The translations under genes and the position numbers were made by a program. A stretch of 64,000 nucleotides of DNA, from positions 18,116-82,115 of the forward strand of contig JADNRY010000274.1 in NCBI GenBank assembly GCA_015501585.1. The letters run 5' to 3'. Origin of the DNA: Rhodocollybia butyracea. Taxonomy: Eukaryota; Basidiomycota; Agaricomycetes; Agaricales; Omphalotaceae. Below are positions 10,352-22,420 of this stretch, in pieces; the stretch's first letter is position 1; each line of letters begins with the position of its first letter. Under the pieces are notes generated by a model. The model was not told where the DNA came from. It searched no databases and saw only the letters and a program-made list of their open reading frames with translations.

Positions 10352-13300
10352 TTTTTATGTAGTTACTCTCAGCTATACTACATGTTCCTAGTTAGGTGCT
10401 ATGATAGGCCTAGACACGTACACACTGCGTGACGATAGATCCCTTACTTACTGCGCGCTGCGAATGCTTGGAGGCTGGAGCCTCTTGCGTCTTATCCCAA
10501 TTTCCTTCCAATGGTACTCAGGGAAGACCATTCGTATGCACCCTCTTGTGCGAGCCTCTGCTTCAACTCTACTCCCACCTTTGGTACTACTACATTGGTT
10601 TCCGCTGAGTCCGAAAACTGTTAATTCAGCATCACCCGGAAGCGCCCTTGTAGAATCTGACTTGTTCTTACAGTCCACCAGAGAACATTTCCGGGCTGTC
10701 CGAGTTAATCAGACTTTTCTGCAGTAATTTTTACATTTCGGCTGCGCGCGCGGCATGGGCACCTCTCAGAAAATTCTGGAAATTGTCTCTAGCCTAAGGA
10801 CACTCAACCACTACTCAACCCGAAGACAACTCCGAATGAGTCGTAAGTATCACCCGTTTGAACCCTGTCAACAGCTTACAAACTCTTTAAACTCTCTGGA
10901 TCTCCGATGGTTTTGTTTCCAGCCCCATATTCCAACAGTTTATCCTCTACCTCGGCATTATCATCAGGGAAAGTTCCTGCTTTGACGATGATCCGTGCGT
11001 TGAGGGTAGCCATAAGGCTATTAGAATACCTTTTTGTTGTAAAAACAAGGCTGTTACTATGTCGTATAGAAAGAGAGAAAAAACGACTAACAGCTTTGGA
11101 AGAGCATAAAATCTGGAAATTGATTCATCAGTACACTTGCAGCGGAATTCAATGAAGATGGTCTTTACAGTGTCATGTCTATAAGGCTGTTTTCAAGGCT
11201 CAGAAAAAGCAGTAATTGAAATGATGCACCGATTGCGGTTAGGACTCCAGTATCAATAGCAATGGTCATGGCCCTCTGTACTCTTACTATCAAGGATTGG
11301 CTTTGAGTACTCTGGATCTGTTTGCGCTAGGATAAGATAAGATTTTTCCTTCAATAATATAGGAAGCCATTGAATTTTACCAGGTAAAATAGAGTTATAG
11401 TTATCATTATGTCGCAGATTGTGCTGCTCACCAACCACGCCTATTCGAAATAGGAAAAGGACTGAATCATTTTAATGAACAAGGGCCAAGGCAGAGGAAA
11501 ATTCACTGTGAAAACTGCTGAAGCTGAATGGATGGTCTTTGTCCCAGCAAGTTCAAGCAAACCCGCCTCTTCATCCTGGCATTACTTGATTATAATTGTG
11601 GACACAAAGAAAGGACAGGCAAAGTGCATACCAATGATCCCCAATATGAAACCATTACACACTGAGTGACAGACAGTATCATAATAGGCACGGTTATTTT
11701 CCAACTCCCACCCAAGAGGTGAATGCGCCAGGCATAGGAGCCTTGGACCATGGTAGCAGCTAGGTAACTCTGATGAGATATTAAGTCCTTATGCTGCTTA
11801 GCAACTACGACATACCCAGCCCGCAAAGGATACAGATGCCCGTAAAAGCAGGTTGAAGTGCAACTGAAAAGGCGAGATATCCTGCAAGTACAATGCTTTC
11901 AATAACTATCACAGTTGCAATCAGAGTTGATGCAAGTTCCACCATGAAGATCAACAGTACTGTAAAATCACTTGGTTAACAACTTCAATTGAGGAGTTAC
12001 AGATTAAAGCAATAACCTGTGATTCGCAAATAGATAGGATCTGTTCGGCGGAATACAAGGCAATAGAGAACTAAGGCAGAAGATAGGTGAAAAGTCCAAT
12101 GTTAGGCCAGTAAATCCACGTACACATTTGGACAAACAAAATGCCTTGCAGGAGGTAGCTGAGCATGTATCCAATAAACTGAGTGCACAGATTATCCCAA
12201 TTCAAAGTCAATGGTGTGCATTCCTTGACTAGTACGACCTGTAAAGCGTACCAATGGAACATCCCTGGGTGAAGTTGTCTGTTAGCTGAAGACGAGATTT
12301 GATTCTATGCTGTAGTAGAAGCGACTCACATCAAGGCTGAAAATTCATCCGGCGATGAGTCTGGGTTGACCCCACGTTGAAATACCGCCATGTTCAAAAA
12401 AGAAAGTGGTTCAATCATTGTAAACGAATGCTAAGAGGAGCAAATCCGTCCCAGTGATAATCAGTCATGTATTTACGACCCCATCTGTCCGAATACACAC
12501 CGTGGCGAATTTCAGAGGATAAATCTGAGTCCAAGCTCAACTTGGAATGCTAGCAGTAGGCAAAGGATGGACGCGTTGCTCTCAGATGAGACTTATAAGT
12601 GAAGCAAAATCAAGGAAATGACAGTTCCTGGTAGTACAACGTGAACATCGTAGAAGCCATAGCAACGGATTCAGGATAAGAAGGAAGCAGAACAATTCTT
12701 TTATATACACGGGGAAGAGATGATTCCAGTGAACGGCAATTGTATCGGATTCGACGTACTGCGATCATGTATCGATATGACAACTCAAAAACCCAAAAAT
12801 AGAGTCAGAGTATAACTGGATAGGAAAAGGGAAGTACGATGAACAAATGCCACTAGATGGAAGTGATCGAAAGGACTGTTGTGGAGATGAAAAGATCAGC
12901 ATTGCCTTGTCAATACATAACTTGGACTGCAAGCGCGACAGTTAGAAAAGTTAGAAAGTACCGAGGGATGCACGGAAAGATCGAAAGTGTACGTGAAGAT
13001 TTTGGAAGGAAGGAAATGAAGATTAAGGTGACGCCGCTGACGATGTGATGTACTCAATGCGCGAGAATCTGATGGAAAATGTTGTACACCGATGGGTATT
13101 CTGCAGGATGATAGTCGTTGTCGCGCCCAAGGCTCGCAGAGCGGCAGGACGATAAAGATAGGTGATATTAAGAGCAGTGGAACAAGAGTCCGAAGTTTTA
13201 TCAGATTGGCACCCTCTGTGCTGATTTCTGGAGACGATTGAGGCGGTGAAACAGGTAAAACAGGAAGGTGGCACTGGGAGGCCCAGGTCATCAGGAAAGG

Positions 13301-13558
13301 TTGAGGAAAGGCATTCGGCGAGACCAGATAGCCTGTAAAGTTGTTAAAACTAACCAAGCCCGGAACGTAAATCATGTTGTTGCACGTAGAGCAAGAAGAA
13401 TAGATAGCCCGTTGGATTCGACGATTCCGAAACATAGTGAATACAGTTAGATTTAGATGATAGCCACTGAGTCGCGTTCACCAGGACCTATTTTTCGCAG
13501 CGGAGTAAAAGAAAGATGCCAGCCGAACTGGGCGCTAAATTGGACGCGCGCTTCGTGT
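10352..13558. repeat. Tandem segmental duplication, unit A (contains intact 7-TM gene)
   Basis: Colinear similarity with unit B (15212-18781), from a shared TTTTATGTAGTTACT block to a shared block ending GGACGCGCGCTTCG. The unit holds a dispersed-repeat block (10440-10725), the 7-TM gene and about 1.2 kb of its upstream region. The two units are visibly diverged, with scattered substitutions and indels, so the duplication is not recent. Unit B carries roughly 430 bp (about 18075-18505) that unit A lacks. Confidence 0.85.
10876..12391 (-). CDS. Seven-TM basidiomycete membrane protein (DUF6534-like), eleven exons
   Basis: No long open frame exists here, but a consistent gene emerges from splice sites: exons 12391-12330, 12264-12252 (13-nt microexon), 12178-12124, 12070-12017, 11959-11816, 11759-11632, 11575-11507, 11440-11381, 11326-11169, 11112-11092, 11029-10876; total 918 nt, 305 aa, every phase agreeing. 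The product starts MAVFQRGVNPDSSPDEF and shows successive hydrophobic helices including FIGYMLSYLLQGILFVQMF, the loop YCLVFRRTDPIYLRI, TM3 LLIFMVELASTLIATVIVIE, the QGSYAWRIHLL turn, WLVSSTICDIMITITLFYL, and the family hallmark YALPKLYSNSLMATLNAR followed by a cytosolic acidic tail. This matches the large DUF6534-type 7-TM family of mushrooms; ligand and role are unknown. The paralogue at 15785-17300 supports the same exon boundaries. Confidence 0.82.
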
Positions 13559-13679
13559 GTTTTCGCTGAGCCTCAATACCTTTGTGAATCGTCATCGCAT
13601 CATAGCTTCTCTGGTTCACCCATGCAAAAGATCCAAACGGCCGAAGGTAACCCACATTCACTCGCTTTTTGTATCAAAT
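12392..13679. other. Upstream region of 7-TM copy A, no convincing gene
   Basis: A minus-strand open frame (12896-13435) and a shorter one (13023-13274) occur, but neither shows a domain and the matching region of unit B (17300-18780) does not preserve them. I treat this as promoter or spacer sequence. It belongs to duplication unit A as far as 13558. Confidence 0.4.
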
Positions 13680-14911
13680 CTAAGCCGGGATCTCGAAACC
13701 AGTCCTTGCTGCTGGCAAAAGGTTCTCAGTGTAGACGATATCCGAGTCGGCACATGCGTATGTCCAGAGGTACAGGGGAAGCCCAGACTCGAAGAGGATC
13801 TGCGGACGTGGTCGAAAGTCACGCCGTGCTTCCGTTAGGCAACACCGTTTGCGGCAGAAGAGTACGCTGGAATCACCTCTAGCCTTATCCCATCTGTTTC
13901 CGCCCAGTCCTTCCACAAGTCTCCCATGAACTCCTTCCCACCATCTACTCGTACCGACAAGAATCGCTCCCCAGTTTCATTTTCTGCCAAAGCCTTATAC
14001 TTTATCACCGCTGCAAGTGTTGTCGAGGCCTCCTTGTTTGGCAGGTAATAATTAATAATCCTTGGTCATTGCTGAGTGACCTTCGACTATCGGCATCGAG
14101 TAGTAGAATCCGCCCAGCGCGCGAGTCCTCATCGGGCCTGTCAGTTCAATGTGCACCATTTCTAACAACCTGGATTCTCGCAATGTCTTCCCATCGAAAG
14201 TTCTTCGTTTCGCTTGCCCGACATGGCATGGACCGCATTCAGAATACTCTCCTTGCTCCCCAATCACCTTCAGTCCATCTACCAAGCCCCTCTCCACGGC
14301 CAACTTGATTCTCGTCGCCCAAATCGTCGGTGCCAACCTTGTAGATTCACGGGCTTGTTGAGAGACCGCGCCGTCATTGTGGCCGTTACCTTTTCACGCA
14401 GGTGATACAGACCTCCAGAACCATATCCCGTCAGGAACTTGTTTCCGTCTGGCGTGAAGAATCGTGCCTCCCCTTTCCCAAATATCCCTGTTATACCCTT
14501 AGCATCCAACTTCATTATTGAGACTAGGTCTGACGCCACCTTCGGTACATGTAGGGTGTTTTCGAAAGGCACTACCAATGTTGAACTATCATCTTGTTCA
14601 AACACCTTCCTGGCGCGTCCAAATCCAACTATGTCCAGTGTAGTAGATGCTTCTGATGATCTGCTGGGATGGGAGCATGGTAGCGACCTGTTTGTTGTGG
14701 CTGAGAGGGCAGTGTAGTGTTCCGTGAGTTCACCAACGACGGTCGTGTTCGCTGTAGGAGAGGACAAGTTTGTTGATCTCTGGTCCTTCTTTCCTCGCCA
14801 CCAAGTCAGGTATTGCCCCTTCTTCCCTCCTCCTTTCCAGAAGCACCCCTCAGCCACATGCTCAGCCCTCAAACACTTCGGATCCGTGCATTTCTTCTCG
14901 GGGTTCCTCAA
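13680..14911 (-). mobile_element. Degraded Ty1/copia polyprotein fragment (gag end, pre-integrase, integrase start)
   Basis: On the minus strand, 14911-14279 reads a zinc-knuckle-like CTDPKCLRAEHVAEGC segment, then protease-region text and LHVPKVASDLVSIMKLDAKG and GGLYHLREKV, typical of copia protease to GAG-pre-integrase. 14336-14052 continues with ECGPCHVGQAKRRTF and MVHIELTGPM (integrase onset). 13916-13680 gives FESGLPLYLWTYACADSDIVY, matching the integrase C-terminal side. The frames are broken between segments, reverse transcriptase and RNase H are missing, and no LTRs were found. This is an old 5'/3'-truncated relic lying between the two 7-TM duplication units and unrelated in age to the young copia at 45170-51937. 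Confidence 0.8.
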
Positions 14912-15211
14912 GGAAGATCCACGTTTCTCAAGGTGCTCGATCCTGTTTTGAAGTGCGGTGATAAGGCTATCTGTGGCAAGATTTGCTCGGGAAGACCCCC
15001 ACCCGGAACAGCAGTGTCAGTGTCAGTGCAGTTGTTGCTTCTAGAATGCTTGCGAGATGTGCTGGATGCCAGCGGAGGGAGTGGCAAAGGTAGTCGGATT
15101 TGCCATAATGTTCTGCATTATCGCTGTGTCAAGGGCTACTGTGGGGAATGCTGCTAGAATTATTTTTCAAAGGATGTCGTTTCCAGCGTCCATGGCCTAC
15201 TTCCTGAGCTC
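14912..15211. other. Spacer between copia relic and duplication unit B
   Basis: Contains a small GTGTCA repeat (about 15016-15030) and no recognisable gene. The first part may be further degraded gag sequence, but I cannot support that. Confidence 0.3.
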
Positions 15212-15784
15212 CCGTTTTATGTAGTTACTCAGCTTTACGTGTTTCTAGTTGGGTGCCATGACAGGTCTAGACACGTACACACTGCGTGACGATAGATCCC
15301 TTACTTACTGCGCGCTGCGAATGCTTGAATCCTCTTGCGTCACATCCCAATTTCCTTTCAATCACGGTGGTACTCAGGGAAGATGATTCATATGCACCCC
15401 CTTGTGCGAGCCTCTACTTCCACCTTTGGTATACTACATTGTTTTCCGCTGAGTCCGAAGACTGTCAATTTAGCATCACTTGAAAGCGCCCTTGTCGAAT
15501 CCGACTTGTTTTTACAGCCCACCGAGAGGCTGTCCGAGTTGATCAGACTTTTCTGCTCCGAGGTAACGGAGTAATTTTTACATGACTCGGAGTACAGACT
15601 GGATTGGGTCACGATAAACAAGAGCTCCCTTCCCGACTACCCAGATTGATTCCAAACTTGAACCCACACCATGGCTGCCACTGGGGCACCTCTTAGAAAA
15701 TTTGTCACTAGCCTAAGACAATCGTAACCTGGAGATAACTCCGAATGAGGCGTAAGTATCACCCGTTTGAACCCTGTCAACAGC

Positions 15785-17300
15785 CTACAAACTCTTTAAA
15801 CTCTCTGGATCTCCGATGGTTTTGTTTCCAGCTCCGTGTTCCAACAGTTTGTCCTCTACTTCGGCATTATCATCAGGGAAAGTTCCTGCCTTGACGACAA
15901 TCCGTGCGTTGAGGGTAGCCATAAGGCTATTAGAATATCTTTTTTGTTGCAAAAATGAGGCTGTTACTATGCTGTATAAAAAGAGAGAAACAAATGACTA
16001 GACTAACAGCTTTGGAAGAGGGTAAAATCTGGAAATTGTTTCGTCAGTACACTTGCAACGGGCCGCGATTCAATGAAGACAATCTTTACAGTGTCAAGTC
16101 CACAAGACTGTTTTCAAGACTCAGAAAAAGCAGTAATTGAACTGATGCACTGATTGCGGTTAGGACTCCAGTGTCAATAGCAATGGTCATGGCCCTCTGT
16201 ACTCGTGCTATCAAGGATTGGCTTTGAGTACTCTGGATCTGTTTGCGCTAGGATAAGATAAGATTTTTGGTTGAATAATATAGGAAGCCATTGAATTTCA
16301 CCAGATAAAATAGAGTTATAGTTATCATTATGTCGCAGATTGTGCTGCTCACCAACCACACCTATTCAGAAATAGGAAAAGGACTGAATCATTTTAATGA
16401 ACAAGGCAGATCAAAGCACTCACTGTAAAAAATCCTGAATCTGTTGAGGGGGACATTGATGCCCCACCTTCAAGCACTGGAGCCATTACTACACCCTGTC
16501 ATTGATTGATTATAAATTGTGGACACAAAGAAAGCATAGGCAAAGCGCATACCAATGATCCCCAATATGATACCATTACACACTGAGTGACAGACAGTAT
16601 CATAATAGGCACGGTTATTTTCCAACTCCCACCCAAGAGGTGAATGCGCCAGGCATAGGAGCCTTGGACCATGGTAGCAGCTAGGTAACTCTGATGAGAT
16701 ATTAAGTCCTTATGCTACTTAGCAACTACGACATACCCAGCCCGCAAAGGATACAGATGCCCGTAAAAGCAGGTTGAAGTGCAACTGAAAAGGAGAGATA
16801 TCCTGCAAGTACAATGCTTTCAATAACTGTCACAGTTGCAATCAGAGTTGATGCAAGTTCCACCATGAAGATCGACAGTACTGTAAAATACTTGGTTAAC
16901 AACTTTGAGGAGCTACAGATCAAAGCAGTGACCTGTAATCCGCAAATAGATAGGATCTGTTCGGCGGAACACAAGGCAATAGAGAACTGAGACAGAAGAT
17001 AGGTAAAAAAGTACAACGGTCCATGTTGGACTGAATCCACGTACACATTTGGACAAACAAAATGCCTTGCAGAAGGTAGCTGAGCATGTATCCAATAAAC
17101 TGATAATAAATTATCCGGGATCCCCAACTGAAAGTAAATTATATGCATTCCTCGAATACCTGTAAAACGTACCAATGGAACATCCCTGGGTGAAGTTGTT
17201 TGTCAGCTGAAGACGAGATTTGATTCTATGTTGTAAAAACGACCCACGTCAAGGCTAAGAAATCGTCCGTCGATGAGACTCCACGTTGAAATACTGCCAA
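15785..17300 (-). pseudogene. 7-TM (DUF6534-like) paralogue, start codon lost, otherwise open
   Basis: Same exon plan as the gene at 10876-12391. The position equivalent to the ATG reads TTG (17298-17300), and the upstream frame reaches a stop without any ATG. Exon 1 has also lost three codons and its donor changed from GTGAGT to GTGGGT. The remainder is surprisingly well kept: FIGYMLSYLLQGILFVQ, FRRTDPIYLRI, FMVELASTLIATVTVIES, VWLVSSTICDIMITITLFYL, an exon-7 equivalent that diverged but stays open (VLEGGASMSPSTDSGFF), and YSNSLMATLNAR with a TAG stop. An alternative first exon elsewhere could rescue it; without that it cannot make the full protein. Selection on the remainder is suggested but not measured. 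Confidence 0.75.
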
Positions 17301-18132
17301 GTTCAAAAAGGAGTTGATTCAAGAACTTCGATCATTATACTAAACGAATGCTAAGAGGAGCAACGTCGTTTAAGCAAAAATCAGTATTTATAAATTTACC
17401 TGAGTTAAGCTGTCCAAATACACACCGGTGTGGCGAATTTCAGGCGAATTTCGAAAGTCAAATCTGAGTCCAAGCTCAACTTGGAGTGATAACAGGAGGC
17501 AAAGGATGGACATGTTGTTCTCAGATGAGGCTTATAGGTTAGAAAAAATCAAGAAAATGACAGTTCCTGGTAGTGCAATGTTAATCCATCACGAACGTCG
17601 TAGAAATGAGAAGGAAGGAGAGAACAATTATTTTGTATACTACGCGAGCGAAGAGACGATTCCAGCGAACAATAATTGAATCGGCTTCGACGTGCTGAGA
17701 TGACAACTCCAAACTATATAGTACTAAGAATAGAACCAGAGATACCACTACTGGACAGGACAGGAAAGGGCTAGCATGCTGAACAAATGCCTCTTAAGGT
17801 AAGATGAAAGTGATCCAAATGATTGTTTCTGCAGATGAAAAGATCAGAATTGCCTTGTCAATACACAACTTGCGCCGCCGCAAGTGCGACAGTTGAGTCA
17901 ATCTTGTGGGTTGGGCTGGTGTCGTGTGATGTCTACCAATCGTCGACAGATTCTCATTAGTCAATACGTGAAAACTTGAGGGAGTGTTGCGTACCGATGC
18001 AGATTCATCAGAGTGATGGTTATTGTCGCAGTCCAAGGCCAATAATAGACAGGTGATGTTATAAGAGTGACAGGAGGTAAAAATAAGAAGTTTGAGTAAT
18101 GCGTCCCACTCAAGTCTTGGACGGTCACGACG

Positions 18133-18468
18133 TTATATTGTGTGGGTATACAAGTCGTCGTACATTACGAAGTCCTCTAAGTCGTCTTTACACGGAAGTT
18201 CAATCGCCCTGCTCACAGTTCCGGTTCCGAATGAAGCCTGGACCAAGTTGCTTTGGCGAGGTAGTAGCTCTGTTGCCGGAAATATAGACCTGGGTCGCTC
18301 GTAGGTTTTTGACAGCAAGACTGATATCAAGTAGGATATCAAGGTTGATCGGCGAGCCCTGAGGCCTGAAGCCTGAATGTCTTCTGTAACTTGAGGTTCT
18401 CGAAATAAGCAGGCATTGAGTAGATACCATAGTATTAAGTGTAGAAGTTGCGGTGCTTTTGCCTTCAT
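18133..18468 (-). other. Open frame of unknown nature inside the unit-B-specific segment
   Basis: A 111-codon open frame with coding-like composition (LPCKDDLEDFVMYDDLYTHTI at its end) lies in the roughly 430 bp that unit B has and unit A lacks. I recognise no family. It may be part of a transposon or gene fragment carried in by the insertion. Low support. Confidence 0.25.
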
Positions 18469-19046
18469 TTACGTCCTTCCCCAGGCTAGAGATGTGCGTG
18501 GTGGGAGGGGGTCATCAGGAAAAGCATTGGGGACCAAACGTAAATCCCGTTGCAATCCAGGATATACATTTAGAACAAGGTGAGATAGCTCGTTTGATTC
18601 GAAAATTCCGAAACGTAATGAACACACGGTTAGATTATATCTGCTCAATCGCGTTCGCCATGAGCTACATATTTTTCGCAGCAGAATACAAAGGAGTAGA
18701 AGAAAGGCGCAGCCGAAACTTGATGAAGAAACGCGGATTGGCTGTCAGCCAAACTGGGCGCCAAATTGGACGCGCGCTTCGGCTTCCTTCTCGAACCACT
18801 GTACAACGTATTTTCTGCAGTGTTTTAGAGCCTCAGCACTCTTCAAAATGCTCTCAAAAACAAGTGATCCGATTGTCTCCTGGTTAGACGCTAATCGGTG
18901 GCTTGACGACGTTTGTGAATCGTCATCGTACTTATGAGACCCAGACTTGAAGGTGTCTAAGACAAAAGCAAAACGCCAACGCCCAACTCCCTAGGGCCCT
19001 AATGCTTCCTTCTTTACTTCTTTACGTCTTTCCATATCTTGTCAAC

Positions 19047-20522
19047 ATGCGTCTCGCCATTTTCGCCGCAATTGTTCTCGTTCCTGCCGCCTACGCACAA
19101 AATATCTCTTCGGTTACGGATGCCTTGAACGCTTTCGGACTTAGTTCCTTCGTTCAAGCTACTGGTGTTCTGGATAACTCGACATCGGGAAAAGCCTTGT
19201 TGAATGGCCTGGTTCAAGGGAATAATTGGACAATTTTTGCGCCGAGTAACGATGCCTGTGAGGACCTACCTAACCTTTTCCTTATGTTGTTCTAGCTAAC
19301 CAACTCTCTTGTCAGTCTCCAAAGCTCCACCGTCGCTATCCTCGGACCCAAACTTGCTCGTCGCTACGCTTGCATATCATGTCCTTCCAGGAAGTTTCGC
19401 TTCCGATAACTCGAGTACTCCTACCTTGTACTCGGCTACCTCGCCCAATCACACCATCGCTCGTACGATGATGAACGATTCATCGTACGTTAATCTACAG
19501 GGTGCGTCTCAGGTCCTTGTCTGGACCAGTCAAGAAGGCCAAGTTACCATTTTGAATCAACCGTATGTCAACGACTTTCTCTTTCCATCTGGTATTAACT
19601 CGCTCTCACTAGTACCGCTGTTTCTATCCTAAATTCGACTCATGTCTCCACTTCGAATTCCTCAGGCATCGATGTATATGCCATCTCCTCCGTTCTAGGG
19701 TTCCCTTCCTCTAGCTCGAGCGTCATCGCTAACAACGGCAATCTGACCTCGCTTGCCGGCCTTCTGAACAACGCCATGATCCAGTCTGCCAATGGAACAA
19801 ACGATACATTGGCTAATGTTCTTGATCAACAGAAAGGTGTTACTGTGTTCGCCCCAACCGATGGCGCGTTACAAGGGGCCCCGTTGCCAAGTCTCTCCAC
19901 CGCTTGGGAGGGTAACGACCAGAGTAAGGTCATTAACCTTTTGCAAAATCATGTACGTTCATACCTTCTTGTCCTCTCACCCAACTCATCTCGCTATCTG
20001 TCCTAGATCCTCAACGGCTCCTCCGTCTACTCAACCGAAGTCTACAACGGCCTCAATACGACTTCCGCCGCCGGTGAACCCACCACCTTTACCACGAATT
20101 CGTCTGGCGCCTTTGTCAATTCTGGTGGCACGACGGCGAAAATTCTTCAGACCGATGTTATATCTTCGAACGGCGTGGTACATGTTATCGACAGCGTATT
20201 ATTGAATACAAATGCGGATCCCGCCGCTGCCAGTTCTGCGTGAGTCTTCATGCTCTTAATCTGACCACATTGCTATCTCCCTTTCATCCTCCTACGCTTG
20301 CCTTCCTCTTTCCCTTATTCCCTTGGCTGACTCTGACCGTCACAGATACGCCTCCGCCACCTCCGCCGCCGCGACCCAGACTGGTGCCATCGGTGCTGCC
20401 AGTACCGACGTGAGTTCGTCTACCTCTAACGCTCAGTCCTCCTCCGGGGGACGGACTCGTTGGACATGCTATTCTTCCTTTTCATGCTCCTTTTTGCGAT
20501 GTTCATGATTACTACAGCTTAG
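19047..20522 (+). CDS. Secreted, probably GPI-anchored protein with two fasciclin (FAS1) domains
   Basis: Cell-surface adhesion-type protein. The start at 19047 gives a clear signal peptide (MRLAIFAAIVLVPAAYAQ); the upstream in-frame ATG at 19002 would only add a weaker leader. Exons 19047-19257, 19316-19562, 19613-19952, 20007-20239, 20346-end. FAS1 domain 1 spans about residues 20-150 (NWTIFAPSNDAFSKAP, ATLAYHVLPGSF), domain 2 about 160-310 (GVTVFAPTDGAL, ISSNGVVHVIDSVLL). Many NXS/T sites. The natural C-terminus is a Ser/Ala linker followed by a hydrophobic tail (LDMLFFLFMLLFAMFMITT, stop TAG 20520-20522), a good GPI signal, but it is one base out of frame with exon 5: either one G is missing in the G5 run at 20446-20450, or an unusual 35-44 nt intron ends at the CAG at about 20436. 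Without it the frame stops at 20508. Confidence 0.85.
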
Positions 20523-20537
20523 GACAGTGAGCTTATC

Positions 20538-20690
20538 ATTTCTTATTATGATCAATGAACGCTATACGAATGTAACATACAACAAATCTTCTGCTTGCTG
20601 AATTACCGAACTTGTTTCTTACTATGATCGAAGAACGCTATACGAATGTACACATAACAAATCTTCTGCTTGCTGAATTACTATATTACC
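20538..20690. repeat. Two-copy direct tandem repeat (about 70-75 bp unit) 3' of the FAS1 gene
   Basis: Two near-identical units run from TTTCTTATTATGATC to GCTTGCTGAATTAC, separated by a few bases, differing by a handful of substitutions. They lie in what should be the 3' UTR or terminator of the FAS1 gene. No coding sense. Confidence 0.8.
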
Positions 20691-20735
20691 CTACTTTTAC
20701 TGGGGCCAACCACAATGTTTCGTTATCAGTCGAAC

Positions 20736-22349
20736 TTAGCATACGACTCCGTTACACCCGGCAATGACTACTCTCAAGCCCTCTTTATCTAAAATTTGTA
20801 GTGGTTTATAAGCTTCTGCATCGACTATACCCTCGACCACGAGAGTTACGGATCGAATACATCCTTTGCCTGATGAGAACATAGCCGCAGATAAATCTGA
20901 GCCAGGTTTAAACCAGCGCGATTCGACCATCCTAACGAAAGCTTGGTGGTCGAAAGTTCCGACGATATGTTTCAAAGAAAGACTGTGTAGCTTGGGAACC
21001 AGGGAGACGGAAGTCGATTGGTGCTGAGTTAGGCTTGAGATGAGATGCGCCGTGATCATTGGCCCATCCGTGATCACTGGGAAGGGCTGTGGTGAGTCGT
21101 CAATTTCAAGATGACGCAGTTCTGGCATGACTCGAAGGACCGCGATAAGGTCCAAATCAGCCATATACACCTTACGGAGCGCTAAACTGGTGATAATACA
21201 AGACGACCTGGAGACAAATGAAATAAAAGCATTGGTTGACCAGATGCGGCAACAATCCACGACAAGTTTATCCAAGGAAGGCAAGTTGAAGACGGAAAAC
21301 ACCAGGTCTAACGATCCACCCACAAAAGCCAACGATGTGATGTTGGGCCATGCGCCCAGTGCGCCCTTCTCTGAATCGACATGGTATACCCCGGTGTCTT
21401 TGAGCGCAAGAGATTTCAGCGAAGGTCAGCTGTGAAGAATTTTGGCCAAATCAATCGGTGACCTGAGGTCCCTGGCATGTAAATTGAGATGATCTATTCG
21501 ATTGCACAGGATCTCGGACGTTGGTACCTTGAGGACGGTAATTGCATGGAGTCGCGGGGATTGCCCAAAGCAATCAAAGACACCTGAAGGGCACGCAGTT
21601 TTGAAATCCACTTCTGCAAGTAAAGGCAAATGGAGTTTGGAGAGCATGCTAGCTGATCTCCCTGATACTCAAACACTTTCCAACGATGGTCATGCTCTAT
21701 AAGGCGGAGTAGGGAAGGGAACACTGGACGATAAGGTGGACCGCGTACAGTCAGCGCAAGCCTTAACGCGAACGGCCAATCGCCGGACCTTTCCAGATAT
21801 CGGGCAACAGTATCGACGAAACCAACCAGCGCCTCCTCTATGTCCACGGTAGTAGCGTATATCTCCACCGCTAGGTTAGCCCACAAACTAGGTGACGCCA
21901 GTGCCAGCGTACGCCAACGAGAGCACACTGAGCTGATTGCCATTGTAGGAAGGTATGTGATGACAGGAGAGGTCATTGGTCGGACGAGCTTTGTAATCAT
22001 CCCAAGGATAGGCCTGGAGAAGATTTCGGTCGCACACGTACTGCAAAATGCGCAATAGAGTTTCGTTTGGTAGCTTCCGCATAGGAGACAGAAGAGAGCT
22101 TAGCTTGGCTCGCTGGCTCTCTAGCCGTTGTTTTTCCGCTTCGACTATCTTGATTTCGTCGCGAAGGCGAGCCAGCTCAAAAGCGTGTTCCTCGATGTCT
22201 TTGTCTGCGAGAGCCAGGATTTTCGTGAGCTCTTCTTCTTTTTCGGAGCTAACCACATATGGACCGAACTCTGACCGAAGTTTATTCTCCAGTTCGGAAA
22301 GTTGGTTAGAGTCGAGGTTGACGCGTATCTGCAGAGGCTTCAAGTTCAT
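20736..22349 (-). pseudogene. F-box protein paralogue 1, inactivated by frameshifts and a stop
   Basis: F-box proteins are substrate adaptors of SCF ubiquitin ligases. The start (22349) is like the intact copy: PLQIRVNLDSNQLSELENKL, a coiled coil rich in Glu/Lys, then the F-box core MRKLPNETLLRILQYVC and SSVCSRWRTLALASPSLW, followed by leucine-rich-repeat-like sequence. Three lesions are visible: a frameshift near 21975-22000 between ARPTN and TSPVITYLPTM, a second near 21640-21650 before KLHLPLLAEVDFK, and an in-frame TGA at about 21430 (KILHS stop PSLKS). The tail to 20736 (HSLSLKHIVGTFDHQAFV, RWFKPGSDLSAAM, GLRVVIAGCNGV) is open again. Unlike the single-base breaks elsewhere, the multiple lesions argue for a true pseudogene. 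Confidence 0.85.
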
Positions 22350-22420
22350 GCTGCTGGAAGAGAAAGAGATAATCGTAATAATTGAATAAGCGCCCAGGCC
22401 CTCTCAACAAAACATCTTAA

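Larger units (their letters stand above)
15212..18781. repeat. Tandem segmental duplication, unit B (contains 7-TM paralogue lacking ATG)
   Basis: Counterpart of 10352-13558 in the same orientation. Similarity is highest over the 7-TM exons and introns and the adjacent 3' repeat block, and weaker upstream. An extra segment at about 18075-18505 breaks colinearity. The centre of the two units is occupied by the copia relic. Confidence 0.85.
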
